A stretch of DNA of 64,000 nt from Litsea cubeba (Eukaryota; Streptophyta; Magnoliopsida; Laurales; Lauraceae), in the NCBI GenBank assembly GCA_012931725.1, contig CM022953.1, forward strand, positions 54,642,300-54,706,299. The letters are read 5' to 3'. The notes beneath the pieces were generated by a model. It had not been told where the DNA came from. It saw only the letters and a program-made list of their open reading frames with translations, and searched no databases. The translations under genes and the position numbers were made by a program. Positions 37,078 through 47,003 of the stretch are shown here, piece by piece (the first letter of the stretch is position 1; every line of letters starts with the position of its first letter).

Positions 37078-37675
37078 AGCGCAAGGCTCTCCGATGCTTA
37101 AGTTAGTTCAGGGAACGAGCAAGGGAGATGGAGAGAAAATTGTAGAGTAAGAGTGTGTATTATGGGTAGCGTACCTTTAGGATGGAGATGGAGATACTAT
37201 TTATAGGCGATGGGTATGACTAACGTGGGCGAGTCCCAAGACTGGGCTGGCCACTCGAGTGGCTGCGTCCACTCAACCAATAATGCATTAAATGCTGACC
37301 CATGCCTCATTAAATGCTAGCCTTGCTGGGTCAGGCGGCGGTTCTGACTTTTGGGCCAGGTCCCATCGGGCCTGGCCCGGAGCCATGCTCTGGGGGCGCA
37401 CGTGTTCTGTATACGCCGTTTTGTCAGTAATGATAGTCTGCAGGGCATGCCTTAGCATGCGCCGTTGTCCTGTCGTCGGTCCCATCAATCTCCGTCAAAT
37501 CCGCATTGCCGAAGTGCGATGCCGAGGTCGGATAGGCCTGACTTCGGGAACTCTTTCCTCGGGAGATGCTGCGATCCTTCGCCAGCGCTTAGCCTTGGCC
37601 TAGGGGAGGCATAACAAATCTACCTTAAGACCGGGGCTAGCACTGACCTCGGCTTAGTGGAAACATCCCCACACA
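37078..37675 (-). repeat. Tat2 3' LTR, proximal block
   Basis: It resumes after the copia with agcgcaaggctctcc and runs to the LTR start (minus strand TGTGTGGGGATG at 37675). The TATA (cctataaatagtatc, minus strand) is at about 37195-37209. It has 13 bases near 37207-37220 that the 5' LTR lacks. Confidence 0.92.
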
Positions 37676-37690
37676 ATTGCCCCCCAGTCT
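37676..37690 (-). other. Polypurine tract of Tat2
   Basis: Minus-strand gactggggggcaat directly precedes TGTGTGGGGATG. Confidence 0.8.
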
Positions 37691-38032
37691 TTCGAGCTCT
37701 TAAGAGTATCGCTACTCTATGAGGTCGGAAGCTGAATAGGCCTCGCCGAGATGCAATATGCCGCGGTGCTAAGATAACTCTGCTCCTCGGGGGAGCTCAA
37801 ACGTCTCCTGGCTTTCGGAATTCCACCGCCGTTTCGGTAGCTGGCGTCTTTACTCCTATCCGATGTCGCTCCTGTACCCGAGGCATTAAATGGCGCACGA
37901 GAAACAAGCTGGCGCTTCCACGTGTCTCTTTTTATTTGGCTGGCCCGTCTTTTCACGACGGCGCGTGTAGTGAAAAGGCGCGCCCTTCTTGAAATTCGAA
38001 GAGGCGCCATGATTAGGCGCCTATCCTCTGGC

Positions 38033-38042
38033 TACAAATAGG
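38033..38042 (+). promoter_or_regulatory. Putative TATA box of the Tat2 antisense gene
   Basis: The sequence tacaaatagg on the plus strand is followed about 30 bp later by a pyrimidine-rich leader (cttcttcttctt). It lies about 340 bp before the ATG at 38376. Confidence 0.45.
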
Positions 38043-38375
38043 GGCTCGCCCCTTCTTCTTCTTCTTTTACCTGCATTCTGTCTTTCTCTTTCTTTGCTTT
38101 CTTCCTCTTTTCGCTCTTGGAGCTCTCTTTCCCTCTTTCCTGCCTTCGTCTCTGTCGAACGAAAGAGGCTGTTGCAGAAATTCTCCAGGCTCTTTTCTGA
38201 AAGAGGTGCTGTCAGGACTCCGTTCTGCGTCCTGATCCTCTCGTAAGTCTCCTTCCCCTTCTTTCTGTTCCGTTCTGCTTTCTAGGTCTCTGTTCTGTCT
38301 AGGGCTCCCTCTGTCTAGGTTTTCCTCTTGCTCCTTAGCATATTCTTTTGTTCCCCTAGCATTTTTTCTTGAGAG

Positions 38376-40474
38376 ATGGGTATTTACAGCCATTGGATAG
38401 AGTCCGAGAGGGGGCTAGCCGACCTTAGGGTTAGGTATGGTATACCAGAGGGGGTCCAGGTCATGGCGGCTCCAGTCATGTCCTATGCCATTGGGGACTT
38501 CTACGACGGCTGGATGCCGTTCCCCTTGGTGGCCGTAATCGAGGGCGGGGTTAGGTTTCCCCTCCGCCCTCTACTTAGGGACTGTCTCCGAGCATGGCAC
38601 CTCTGCCCTTGCCAACTGATGCCTAACAGTTTCAAGATTGTAATGGGTACGGACGCACTCAATACAATTCTGGGCATCAGTCTCGGCGTCCATGATATCG
38701 AGGAGGCCTACGATATCTGCAAATCCGGGAAGGATATGTACTACCTTCGCGTCAAGTCGGGACGGAGGCCCTTCGTGCAAGCCCTGGAAGACTCCAATAA
38801 ATATACCGGGGACGATTGTCTGATGGTCACTGGCAACTGGGAGTTCGGTGATGACGAGCCCATCTCGGAAAGATCTTTCAGGATCCCTCGTCACTACGGT
38901 ACCCCTCCAAGTAATTAAAACCTTAGTACGCCCTTTTATTCTTCCTGCTTTTTTTTGTACTTGCCGATCTGATGTCCTCTGTTTGCTCTGCAGGCGTTCG
39001 TCAGAGGAGAGCGGCTGCTTTCCGAGAAGGCTGGGAGCTGAACAGAGCTTGGATCCGTGCTTTAGAAAACTACCACGGCCACGGCGACAGGTCTGCGTGG
39101 AGGCTGCTAGGGTACGAGCCCAGGTACCGCGGCTACAAGGACAAGAAGCAGACCGCCCACCGCAAGCAAGCCGCGGCGGAGGTAGAAGAGGAGACCAGAG
39201 CGGACGAAGACCGGACCGCGGCGGATCCAGGGGATCGCTCTGTGTCCAACTTTGAGGCGTCCACTTCGGGGTCCGAAGACAACGCCGAGACGATCGGAAG
39301 GATCGTCCTGTCAGAGACAGAGTCCGAAGAAGAAATGGATCGGACCCGCCCGAAGCCTGTCCTGCGAAACCTCAAGGCCGTGCCAATGACCGGCAAAGGT
39401 CGGGGCGCGCCATCTTCCTCCCGCGCACCTGCATCGTCGAGTGCGCCCTCGTCGTCCTCCGCGCCCCCACCTACCCGGACTCCGACGTCACTTGCCGCGA
39501 CCGGGAGCGGGACCCCCGGGCCTTCTATCACTTTGGCCACGCAGGGGGACGACCAGGCCAGGAAGAGGGCCCGGGTAGAGGGCTCGGCGGGGGAATCGTC
39601 CGGGCCTGGCATGGCAACGCGGGCTCACCCCGCCCCTTGGAAGCCGAACTTCATGCTCCAGCCTGGGAGGCCGCTGTCGGTGGAGGATCGCCTCTCGGGG
39701 GGACCGTCCGTGGTCACCTGCTTGGGGAGCGCCTGTGCCCTGCCGCGGGACATGGAAAACCATGATAAGATGGACGACATCTCCCTGCTGGCAACGCAAA
39801 TGAAGGCAAACCTGAGTGTAAGTCCTATTTTCCTTCAGTACTTCCTATTTGGTTATGGCTTTCGCTCACTGGTGGATTTACTTCCTTGCAGAGCGTCCAG
39901 ATGGCCCAGATCTCGGTTGTCCCGTATTCAGAAGTGCCACGCCGAGCTAAAGAGAATCCAGGCTGTCTGCGAACAGCACAAGAAAGACCTGGAGGAAGCG
40001 AAGGCGAAGGTGTCTGAGTACGAGGACACGCACCGATCCCTCTTTGCCGAGCACGACAAGTTAAAGTCGGCGTTCGATCTGACTAAGAGGAAGGAGGCCG
40101 AGCTGGAGAGGACGATTGCGAGGCTGGAGAGCCAAAAGGCCGAACTAGAGCTCACCCTCCAAGCCGAAGTCAAGCTCGCCTTCCAGGACGGTGTCGATGC
40201 GGCGGGCGAAGAGTATGCTGCGCAGGTCAACGACATCCGGATCTCGACTTGGGAGATGGGGTGGAGGGCGGCCCTGGACAAGATGGGCGTCTCCCACGAT
40301 CATCCTGCCTATGCAAGGCCGGATGAGTATCCGTGTTCGGGCGCTGCGGAGGATGCGGAGACGGGCCCTGCCGTCCAGCCGGGACCGGGACTCCCCCTCA
40401 CAGTGCCTGAGGAGCCTGCCGCAGCCGAGAACCCCGCCGCGGCATCCACATCGGAAGCTACTCCTGCCGCGTGA
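38376..40474 (+). CDS. Antisense spliced gene of Tat2, 'gypsy-type transposase' PF04195-like
   Basis: This is plus-strand, opposite to gag-pol, between integrase and the 3' LTR. Exon 1 (38376-38910) encodes RYGIPEGVQVMAAPVM, then GGVRFPLRPLLRDCLRAWHL and CQLMPNSFKIVMG. This is the layout of the PF04195 family ('AGLRFPLHPF...LLR....P.QL.PNAWR'). The intron gtaatt...ctctgcag (38911-38993) joins in frame to exon 2 (SVRQRRAAAFREGWELNRAW), which becomes acidic, then Ser/Pro-rich. Intron 2 is gtaagt...ccttgcag (39818-39891). Exon 3 is mostly a coiled coil (ELKRIQAVCEQHKKDLEEAK) and ends at TGA 40472-40474. Just after intron 2 the frame shifts by about one base near 39918, so exon 3 may be disrupted or the splice site differs. 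The function is unknown; the 'transposase' label of the family is historical. Confidence 0.68.
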
Positions 40475-41216
40475 AGTCCGTCTGCCGCTGCCCCCCCCCC
40501 CCTTTTTGATGTAATTTTGTTTAGGTGCATCGCGCCCTTTATGTAGAAAAACCCTCATTATTTTAAATGAAAATTTTTCTTCATGTCTGTCCGTGTTTCT
40601 CTTGATTTTGCGCTTGTGTTTGATCTGAATGTTTCAAGTGTTTCTTTTCGGCCATATGGCCGAGACCGTACATCGGGGACTAGCTATTAATTAGCCGCTC
40701 CTAGTAGTCGTGCGATGTAGGTTTGACCCAAGGCTCCGAGCGTTTTTCGCAATGTAATGGCGAGTGAGTGATACTACTTCTTTAAGTATATGAGCTCGGT
40801 GAGTGCCCTGCTACTCTAGCCTGGGATCATTTAGTATTGGATAGTCGTTCAGCGATTAGATGTGTAAGGCGATCCCCCTGGCTCGTCACCAGGGGCCGTG
40901 CTGGCTACCTGGCATGTAGCTGAGGTGCGCATAACGCATGAGTGGAGATTTCCCTCTGGCTCGTCACCAGGGGCCGTGCTGGCTATCTGGCACGTAGCCG
41001 AGATGCACATGACGCACGAGTGGAGATTCTTCAGCCGAGCCGGAGGAGGCGAGGTCATTCCTTTGCTGATCTTATTTCCTAAGCTAGGATGACCCCGCGC
41101 ACTTCTGCCGAGCTGGAGAACTGCGGTGTTTGCCGTGGTCCTTGACTTAAGAAAGAAAGTAAGAGAAACTTCAGAGAAGAGATTTCCTTCATTGATTTGC
41201 ATGAACAGGGTACATT
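40475..41216. other. Gap between antisense gene and pol stop; 79-bp direct repeat
   Basis: The two genes converge here. A 79-bp unit (ccctggctcgtcaccagggg...) starts at about 40876 and again at about 40955. A plant poly(A)-like aaatgaaaa lies near 40564. No further gene is seen. Confidence 0.65.
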
Positions 41217-44200
41217 TCAGAAGTAATATTTTTTGAGGTGCGAGGCGTTCCATGGCCGCGGCAATTGCTTTCCACTCATATCCTCGAGCTTGTATGCGGA
41301 CCGGCCAGCAGTCGAGACCACTTTAAATGGGCCGCGCCAGTTTGGAGCCAATTTACCTTGGTTCGGGTCCTTGTCAGCAGGCAATGCCTTTTTCAGGACT
41401 AGTTCCCCGACGGAGAACTTTCTTTCCTGAACTTTTTGATTGTAATTTCTTGCTAGCCGTTGTTGATAGGCTGCTAAACGGATGGAAGCAGCTTCTCGGC
41501 GCTCCTCGGCCAGGTCCAGTCCCAGGGTTAGGTTTTTATCATTTTGGCCCTGGTCAAAGAGTTCGGATCTGAGCGTTGGAAGGCAGATTTCAAGAGGGAT
41601 CACAGCTTCCATTCCGTATGCCAAGGAGAAAGGAGTTTCTGAGGTGGAGCGTCTCGGGGTGGTTCTGTAGGCCCACAACACGCTGGGCAGCTCTTCCACC
41701 CATCTTCCCTTCGCCCCATCGAGCCTCTTCTTGAGCCCATCCAAGACCACTTTGTTGGAGATTTCGGCTTGGCCATTGCTCTGGGGATAGGCCGGAGTCG
41801 AGTAGTGGTTCCTGATGCCGAGCTCCTTGCAAAAGTTTCTGAAGAGGCTGGAGTCGAATTGGGTCCCGTTGTCCGAGACCAAGACTCGAGGGATGCCGAA
41901 CCTCGTGACGATGTTCTTCCAAACGAAGTTCTTGGAGTCCCGTTCAGTGATGGAAGATAACGCTTCCGCCTCTATCCACTTGGTGAAATAGTCGGTGGCC
42001 ACTATCAGCCATCTCTTATTCCCCGGAGCTCGATGGAGGGGTCCCACAATGTCCAGCCCCCACTGAGCAAAGGGCCATGGACTGGAGAGCGGGCTCAGAT
42101 CTTGTGCAGGTTGATGGAGGTTGTGCGAGAATTTCTGGCACTTTTCGCATTTCATAGCGTACATCTGTGCGTCCTTTTGCATGTATGGCCACCAGTATCC
42201 TTGGCTTATAGCCCGGTACGCTAGTGACCTTCCTCCGATGTGACTTCCGCAGATGCCTTCATGTATCTCATAGAGGAAGTCTTCAACTCGGCTTGGGTGG
42301 ACGCATTGGAGATAAGGGCCCGTGAAGGATTTCCTGTACAGCTTTCCTTCTGGGGAGAGCCAAAACCGGGCTGCCCTGAGCCTGATCTTGTGAGCTTGCA
42401 CTCTGTCCTCGGGGAGTTGGTCGTCCTTGAGGTATGCGATGATGGGATCCATCCAACTGGGCCCGAGGTCGACGCACAAGATTTGCCGTGGTGGGCTGAG
42501 CTCTATACTTGGCGATGTCAGTGAGCCTACTTCTACAGTCCTCTTTTTTCCAGCTTCGACGGCGGAAGCCAGGTTGGCGAGCGCGTCGGCGTGTGAGTTA
42601 GAGTCTCTGCCGATTTGTTTGACTTCCGCTTCCGGGAATTGGGAGAGGAGTTTCTTGGCGAGGGTTAAATAGGCCGCCATTCTGTCGTCGCGAGCTTGAT
42701 AATCTCCAGTGAGCTGGCTCGTCACCAACTGCGAGTCACTGTAGATCACCAGCTGTTGAGCTCCGAGAACCTTGGCACTATTCAGCCCTGCCAGCAATGC
42801 TTCATATTCTGCCTCGTTGTTTGATGCTCGGAAGTCAAGGGTCAAGGCTTGCTCGATGACTAGCCCTTCTGGAGACTGGAGGACTACGCCGACGCCGGCC
42901 CTTCTAGAGGTGGAAGACCCGTCAACGAAGACCTTCCAAGCCGAATCTCGGGGCGTGTCCCGAGATTGCTCGTAATCAGTCTCCGGGAGTAAGTCATTCT
43001 GCTCCTTGCCCCCCAGTTCGGGGTTGAGTGTGCTCGGCGCCGAACTTGGGGAAGTAAACTCGACGATGAAATCTGCCAAGACCTGCGCTTTGATCGCTGT
43101 TCGGGGCTGGTACTGGATGTCGTACTGCCCCAGCTCTACGGCCCATCTTGAAACACGTCCAGAGAAGTCGGCCTTTCGGAAGACGGACTTGAGTTGGTGC
43201 TCCGTAACCACCACTATCGTGTGGGCCTGGAAATAGTGCGAGAGCTTCCGAGAGGCACTGACGAGGGCCAGTGCGAGCTTCTCCATCTGCAGGTATCTGG
43301 TTTCCGCGTCGAGGAGGGTCTTGCTTGTGTAATAAATGGGCTTCTGCTGCCCTTCATCTTCTCTGACCAGCACTGAGCTCACAGCATGATCGGAGACTGC
43401 CAAGTACAAATACAATGCTTCGCCGCTCTTCGGGGTTGACGGCAATGGAGGCGAGGCCAGGTAAGCCTTGAGTTCTTGGAGGGCCGAGTCACATTCCGGG
43501 GTCCACTCGAATCTTAGGTTCTTCTTCAGCAGTTGAAAGAAAGGGCGGCACTTGTCAGAAGACCTGCTGATGAAGCGGTTGAGGGCGGCGGCCATGCCGG
43601 TGAGCCGCTGGACCTGCCTCGTTGTCGCCGGGCTCTGAATTCCCAGGATCGCGGAGATCTGGTCCGGGTTTGCTTCGATACCCCGTCGTGTGACGAGGCT
43701 CCCTGAGAATTTGACGGAGCCGACCCCGAAGGCGCATTTGGAGGCGTTCAGCTTTAGCCCGAACCTCCGGAGAACATCGAATACCTGGCCGAGATCCGTC
43801 AGATGGTCGCGAGATTGGGTGGATTTGACGACCATGTCGTCGATGTATACCTTGACTGTTTTGCCGAGCTGTTCCCGGAACATCTTGGTGACCAGCCTCT
43901 GGTAGGTTGCCCCTGCATTTTTGAGTCCGAACGGCATCACTTTATAGTAGTAAGTCCCCCTAGGAGTGATGAATGCCGTTTTTTCTTCGTCCGGTCCGTA
44001 CATGGGTATCTGGTGATAACCGCGGTAGGCGTCGAGGAAACTCATCCTTTCGTGACCGGCGGTGGCGTCAATCATCTGGTCGATCTTCGGGAGAGGGAAG
44101 CAGTCTTTGGGACATGCTTTGTTGAGATCAGTGAAGTCGACACAGACTCTCCATTTTCCAGTCTTCTTCTTCACTACCACAGTATTCGCCAGCCATTTCG

Positions 44201-44978
44201 GGTACTGGACCTCTCTGATGGCGTTCGCCTCTAGCAGTTTCTCCACCTCTTCGACCACGGCCGCAGAGTGGTCGATTCCGGATCTTCTCGCCTTCTGGAC
44301 CACTGGCTTGACTTGAGGGTCTACATTCAGTCTGTGGCTCATAACCTCGGGGTTCACGCCTGGCATCTCCTGTGGGGTCCAGGCGAAGACGTCTCTGCTT
44401 TGCAGCAGGAAACTGAGCAGCTCAGACCTTTCCTGTTCGGCGAGCTGACTCCCAAGAAGGAAGTGCCTCTCAGGATCACTGGGGTCGATCCTGACCTCGG
44501 TGAGATCTTCGATACTCTTTTCTCCTGGATCGCGGCCGACCCTGTCCAGTTCTGCTTCCAGCTCTGCCATGTGCACTTGCTTCGGCTCTTCCTCGCCGGA
44601 CACGACGACCATCATACAACGCTTGGCCATTTGCTGGTCCCCGTCGATTGTGACCACCTCAACTCTGTCGTCCCTTTCCAAAGGGAATTTAAGCTTCTGG
44701 TGGTAGGATGAGGGGACAGCCTCTACCTGGTGCAGCCAGCTCCTCCCTACGATGGCATTGTAGGGGGATGGCGTGTCCACCACGAGGAAGTCAGCCACCA
44801 CTGATGTGCCCCAAACTTGGACTTTGAGGGAGACTCTCCCCTTGGGATACACGGGCTTTGCGCTGAACCCTATCAGGGGGGTCCGCGCCTCCTGGAGATC
44901 TTCTTCTGTGAGTCCCATCTTAGTAAAGCAGTCGAAGTAGAGGATCTCGGACGAACTGCCGTGGTCGACGAGGATCCT
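41217..44978 (-). CDS. Tat2 pol: protease, RT, RNase H, archaeal-type RNase H, integrase
   Basis: The frame is open from the TAG at 44981-44979 to the stop after HLKKYYF; the first Met is at 44918 (1233 residues). The protease motif ILVDHGSSSEIL lies just after that stop codon. Counting from the Met: RT about 235-420 with FLDAYRGYHQIPM and YIDD at 358-361; first RNase H about 500-620; tether; second, archaeal-type RNase H about 660-785 (VFVDGSSTS, NNEAEYEALLAGL, SDSQL, HADALA). Integrase follows: zinc finger (GICGSHIGG ... CEKCQ), then core with LDIVGP, SDNGTQF and NGQAE, giving the D-D-E triad. There is no chromodomain. All catalytic residues that I can check are present. Confidence 0.95.
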   Translation of the reverse strand, partial: RILVDHGSSSEILYFDCFTKMGLTEEDLQEARTPLIGFSAKPVYPKGRVSLKVQVWGTSVVADFLVVDTPSPYNAIVGRSWLHQVEAVPSSYHQKLKFPLERDDRVEVVTIDGDQQMAKRCMMVVVSGEEEPKQVHMAELEAELDRVGRDPGEKSIEDLTEVRIDPSDPERHFLLGSQLAEQERSELLSFLLQSRDVFAWTPQEMPGVNPEVMSHRLNVDPQVKPVVQKARRSGIDHSAAVVEEVEKLLEANAIREVQYPKWLANTVVVKKKTGKWRVCVDFTDLNKACPKDCFPLPKIDQMIDATAGHERMSFLDAYRGYHQIPMYGPDEEKTAFITPRGTYYYKVMPFGLKNAGATYQRLVTKMFREQLGKTVKVYIDDMVVKSTQSRDHLTDLGQVFDVLRRFGLKLNASKCAFGVGSVKFSGSLVTRRGIEANPDQISAILGIQSPATTRQVQRLTGMAAALNRFISRSSDKCRPFFQLLKKNLRFEWTPECDSALQELKAYLASPPLPSTPKSGEALYLYLAVSDHAVSSVLVREDEGQQKPIYYTSKTLLDAETRYLQMEKLALALVSASRKLSHYFQAHTIVVVTEHQLKSVFRKADFSGRVSRWAVELGQYDIQYQPRTAIKAQVLADFIVEFTSPSSAPSTLNPELGGKEQNDLLPETDYEQSRDTPRDSAWKVFVDGSSTSRRAGVGVVLQSPEGLVIEQALTLDFRASNNEAEYEALLAGLNSAKVLGAQQLVIYSDSQLVTSQLTGDYQARDDRMAAYLTLAKKLLSQFPEAEVKQIGRDSNSHADALANLASAVEAGKKRTVEVGSLTSPSIELSPPRQILCVDLGPSWMDPIIAYLKDDQLPEDRVQAHKIRLRAARFWLSPEGKLYRKSFTGPYLQCVHPSRVEDFLYEIHEGICGSHIGGRSLAYRAISQGYWWPYMQKDAQMYAMKCEKCQKFSHNLHQPAQDLSPLSSPWPFAQWGLDIVGPLHRAPGNKRWLIVATDYFTKWIEAEALSSITERDSKNFVWKNIVTRFGIPRVLVSDNGTQFDSSLFRNFCKELGIRNHYSTPAYPQSNGQAEISNKVVLDGLKKRLDGAKGRWVEELPSVLWAYRTTPRRSTSETPFSLAYGMEAVIPLEICLPTLRSELFDQGQNDKNLTLGLDLAEERREAASIRLAAYQQRLARNYNQKVQERKFSVGELVLKKALPADKDPNQGKLAPNWRGPFKVVSTAGRSAYKLEDMSGKQLPRPWNASHLKKYYF

Positions 44979-46934
44979 CTACACCTTGCAACTTCCCAGC
45001 TTCAGAGTCATAATCAGCGGGTCATTGTGGGGGAGTTGAACTCCTTTCAGGTCCTCGTCTGAGAACCAGATTTTCGGCCTCTCTTTGCGAGCCTTTTTAG
45101 CGGCTGGTCCGAGCTCGGCCGACATGACCTGTTTCCCATGAGAGGCCCTCCTGGCCTCGGCGCGGGCCTGGCCGCTGTTCTGCTTAGTAGGGGCCAGGTG
45201 GATGACGCTTATAATCCTCTCCGACCCGTCACTGTCATGATTCTCCTCGGTTCGGCGCCGAGGACGCTCGTTGCTCCCGCTACCTGCTACCTTGCAGTAC
45301 TCCTTCAGGTGCCCGTCCTTAACGAGCCTCCCGAGATGATCCCTGAGGGAGTAACAGTCCTCAGTGTTATGCCCGTTCTGCTTGTGGTAAGCGCAGAACT
45401 TTGTCTGATCCCTCGTGGAGGGATTGCTCTTCATGGGTTGCGGCCATTTAAAGTATGGCTTTCCCTGGATCTTATCCAGTATCTGGTGAATCGGCTCTTT
45501 GAAGACCGTATTGACCCTTTCGCGCGAAGAGTAGGACGGTCTATGCCTCTTGCCCCCTCCTGGAGCGCGGATCTGGGCCGACGACTGGCCACCAGAGTGG
45601 TGGTCTCGGCTCGTCTCTTCTCTGCGGTAGGTCCTCTTCTCCCCCCCAGAGGTTCGATCTTCCTGCCAAGATCGATCCTCCTGCCGCGGTCGGTCCTCCT
45701 GCCAAGAACGGCTCTCGTTCCGAGACTTGCCCCTGGGAACGCCAAAGCTCTCATTGGCCCGCGCCTCGTCCTCCTCTTGCTCGATGTACTTGTTTACCCT
45801 TGCCATGAGGGCTGCTACAGAGAGAACGGGGTTTCGGACGAGCTCCTTCCGAAGCTCGTATCCTGGCAGGAGGGCGTGCTGGAAGGACCTAATTGCGACA
45901 TCTTCGGAGGAGTTGTCGATTTGACTGTAGACCGTCCAGAATCTCTTGGCGAATTGAGTGATGCTTTCACTCCATCTCATCCTGAGGGCCATGATGTCGC
46001 TGTCGGTCTTTGGAATGACTCTGTGCGCCTGGAATTTCCCCAGGAAGGAGTCTCTCAGTTGAGACCAGCTCGTGATTGATCCTTCCGGGAGCGCGCAGAA
46101 CCATTTGAGGGGAAGGTCCCCCAGGCTAGAGGAAAAGACTCTGCAGTTAAGGTGCCCGACGTCGCCCCAGACGGACAGCTTCTGGGTGAAATGGCGGAGA
46201 TGTGCTGCTGGGTCAGAGGTTCCATCGTAGAGGACGAACCTCGGGACGCTGAACTTCTTGGGGAGGGGGTATTCGATTATCTCTCTGGAGAAGGGTGATG
46301 AGTCGAGGCCAGCGAAGTCGGGGATGTCTGGCTGGTTTTGAGCGAGCCCTGCCTCCCTTGGGGTGTTCTGGATGGCCTGCTTGACCAGGCGGTCGATCAG
46401 AGCCTGCTGATCTCCCGCCTCCGATCTCGGCATCGACGCCCTGTCAATGTGGTTATGGCAAGAACTTCCAACATGACTCCGCTCGCGACTCTTATCGTTC
46501 AGATGCTCCCTTAAGTCCTTGCCGGTGACGGGATCCTTCCTGCCTATGGGATCACTGCCTCCGGGGACTATCTCTTTCTCTCGGAGCTGCTGCCTAAGCT
46601 GGCGGATAGGATCGTCTTTCTCCTGGAGGGCGAGGTTCTGGGCCCTGATCGCTGCTTGAGCGGGGTCGGCTCTATTGCCTTCGCGGTCCGAGCGGCGCCC
46701 GGATCGATGTGACCCCGCCGCTGCCGGGGCCTTGCCCTTCGAGAAGTGCTCCTGAGGGGGAGCGTTCAGCCGCGGTGGACCCCCCACCTCCAACGGGGAC
46801 GACGCAGACTCGGTGTGGTAGCTTTCCACCTCTGCGGCCTCCCCCGACGCATAGGGCAATGGCCCAGGGAGAACCAACGGTCCTGCGGGGAGGGACTTCG
46901 GGTGCTCTGCGCCTCTCTTGTTTCTCGGAGCCAT
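44979..46934 (-). CDS. Tat2 gag
   Basis: 651 residues from ATG 46934 (MAPRNKRGAEHPKS), about 50 bases after the PBS. It has a charged N-terminal part, a capsid/retrotransposon-gag domain (FSVPRFVLYDGTSDPAAHLR, then AQFAKRFWTVYSQ in the related copy and TQFAKRFWTVYSQIDNSSED here), an Arg/Glu-rich linker (RQEDRSWQEDRTSGGEKR) and a zinc-knuckle-like CAYHKQNGHNTEDC. The frame runs without shift into pol, separated only by TAG at 44981-44979. It would assemble the cytoplasmic particle and bind element RNA. Confidence 0.93.
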   Translation of the reverse strand: MAPRNKRGAEHPKSLPAGPLVLPGPLPYASGEAAEVESYHTESASSPLEVGGPPRLNAPPQEHFSKGKAPAAAGSHRSGRRSDREGNRADPAQAAIRAQNLALQEKDDPIRQLRQQLREKEIVPGGSDPIGRKDPVTGKDLREHLNDKSRERSHVGSSCHNHIDRASMPRSEAGDQQALIDRLVKQAIQNTPREAGLAQNQPDIPDFAGLDSSPFSREIIEYPLPKKFSVPRFVLYDGTSDPAAHLRHFTQKLSVWGDVGHLNCRVFSSSLGDLPLKWFCALPEGSITSWSQLRDSFLGKFQAHRVIPKTDSDIMALRMRWSESITQFAKRFWTVYSQIDNSSEDVAIRSFQHALLPGYELRKELVRNPVLSVAALMARVNKYIEQEEDEARANESFGVPRGKSRNESRSWQEDRPRQEDRSWQEDRTSGGEKRTYRREETSRDHHSGGQSSAQIRAPGGGKRHRPSYSSRERVNTVFKEPIHQILDKIQGKPYFKWPQPMKSNPSTRDQTKFCAYHKQNGHNTEDCYSLRDHLGRLVKDGHLKEYCKVAGSGSNERPRRRTEENHDSDGSERIISVIHLAPTKQNSGQARAEARRASHGKQVMSAELGPAAKKARKERPKIWFSDEDLKGVQLPHNDPLIMTLKLGSCKV

Positions 46935-46983
46935 GGTGGTTAGAAAGGGTTTTGAGAAAGGTTTCGGGGTATGGGTTAGTACT

Positions 46984-47003
46984 TTCCCACAGACGGCGCC
47001 AAT
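46984..47003 (-). other. Primer-binding site of Tat2
   Basis: Minus-strand attggcgccgtctgtgggaa directly follows the 5' LTR end ...GGCACTTACA. Confidence 0.85.

Larger units (their letters stand above)
27585..37082. other. Target-site duplication AGCGC of the copia element
   Basis: AGCGC occurs at 27585-27589 and 37078-37082. The uninterrupted 5' LTR of Tat2 has it once (47142-47146). Confidence 0.95.

Noticed and set aside
37288..37603. Small frames duplicated at 47339-47570
   Set aside because: They are the two Tat2 LTR copies, not genes.
45138..46079. 313-codon plus-strand frame opposite gag
   Set aside because: Shadow of the well-supported Tat2 gag on the minus strand; composition mirrors it and no family is recognised.
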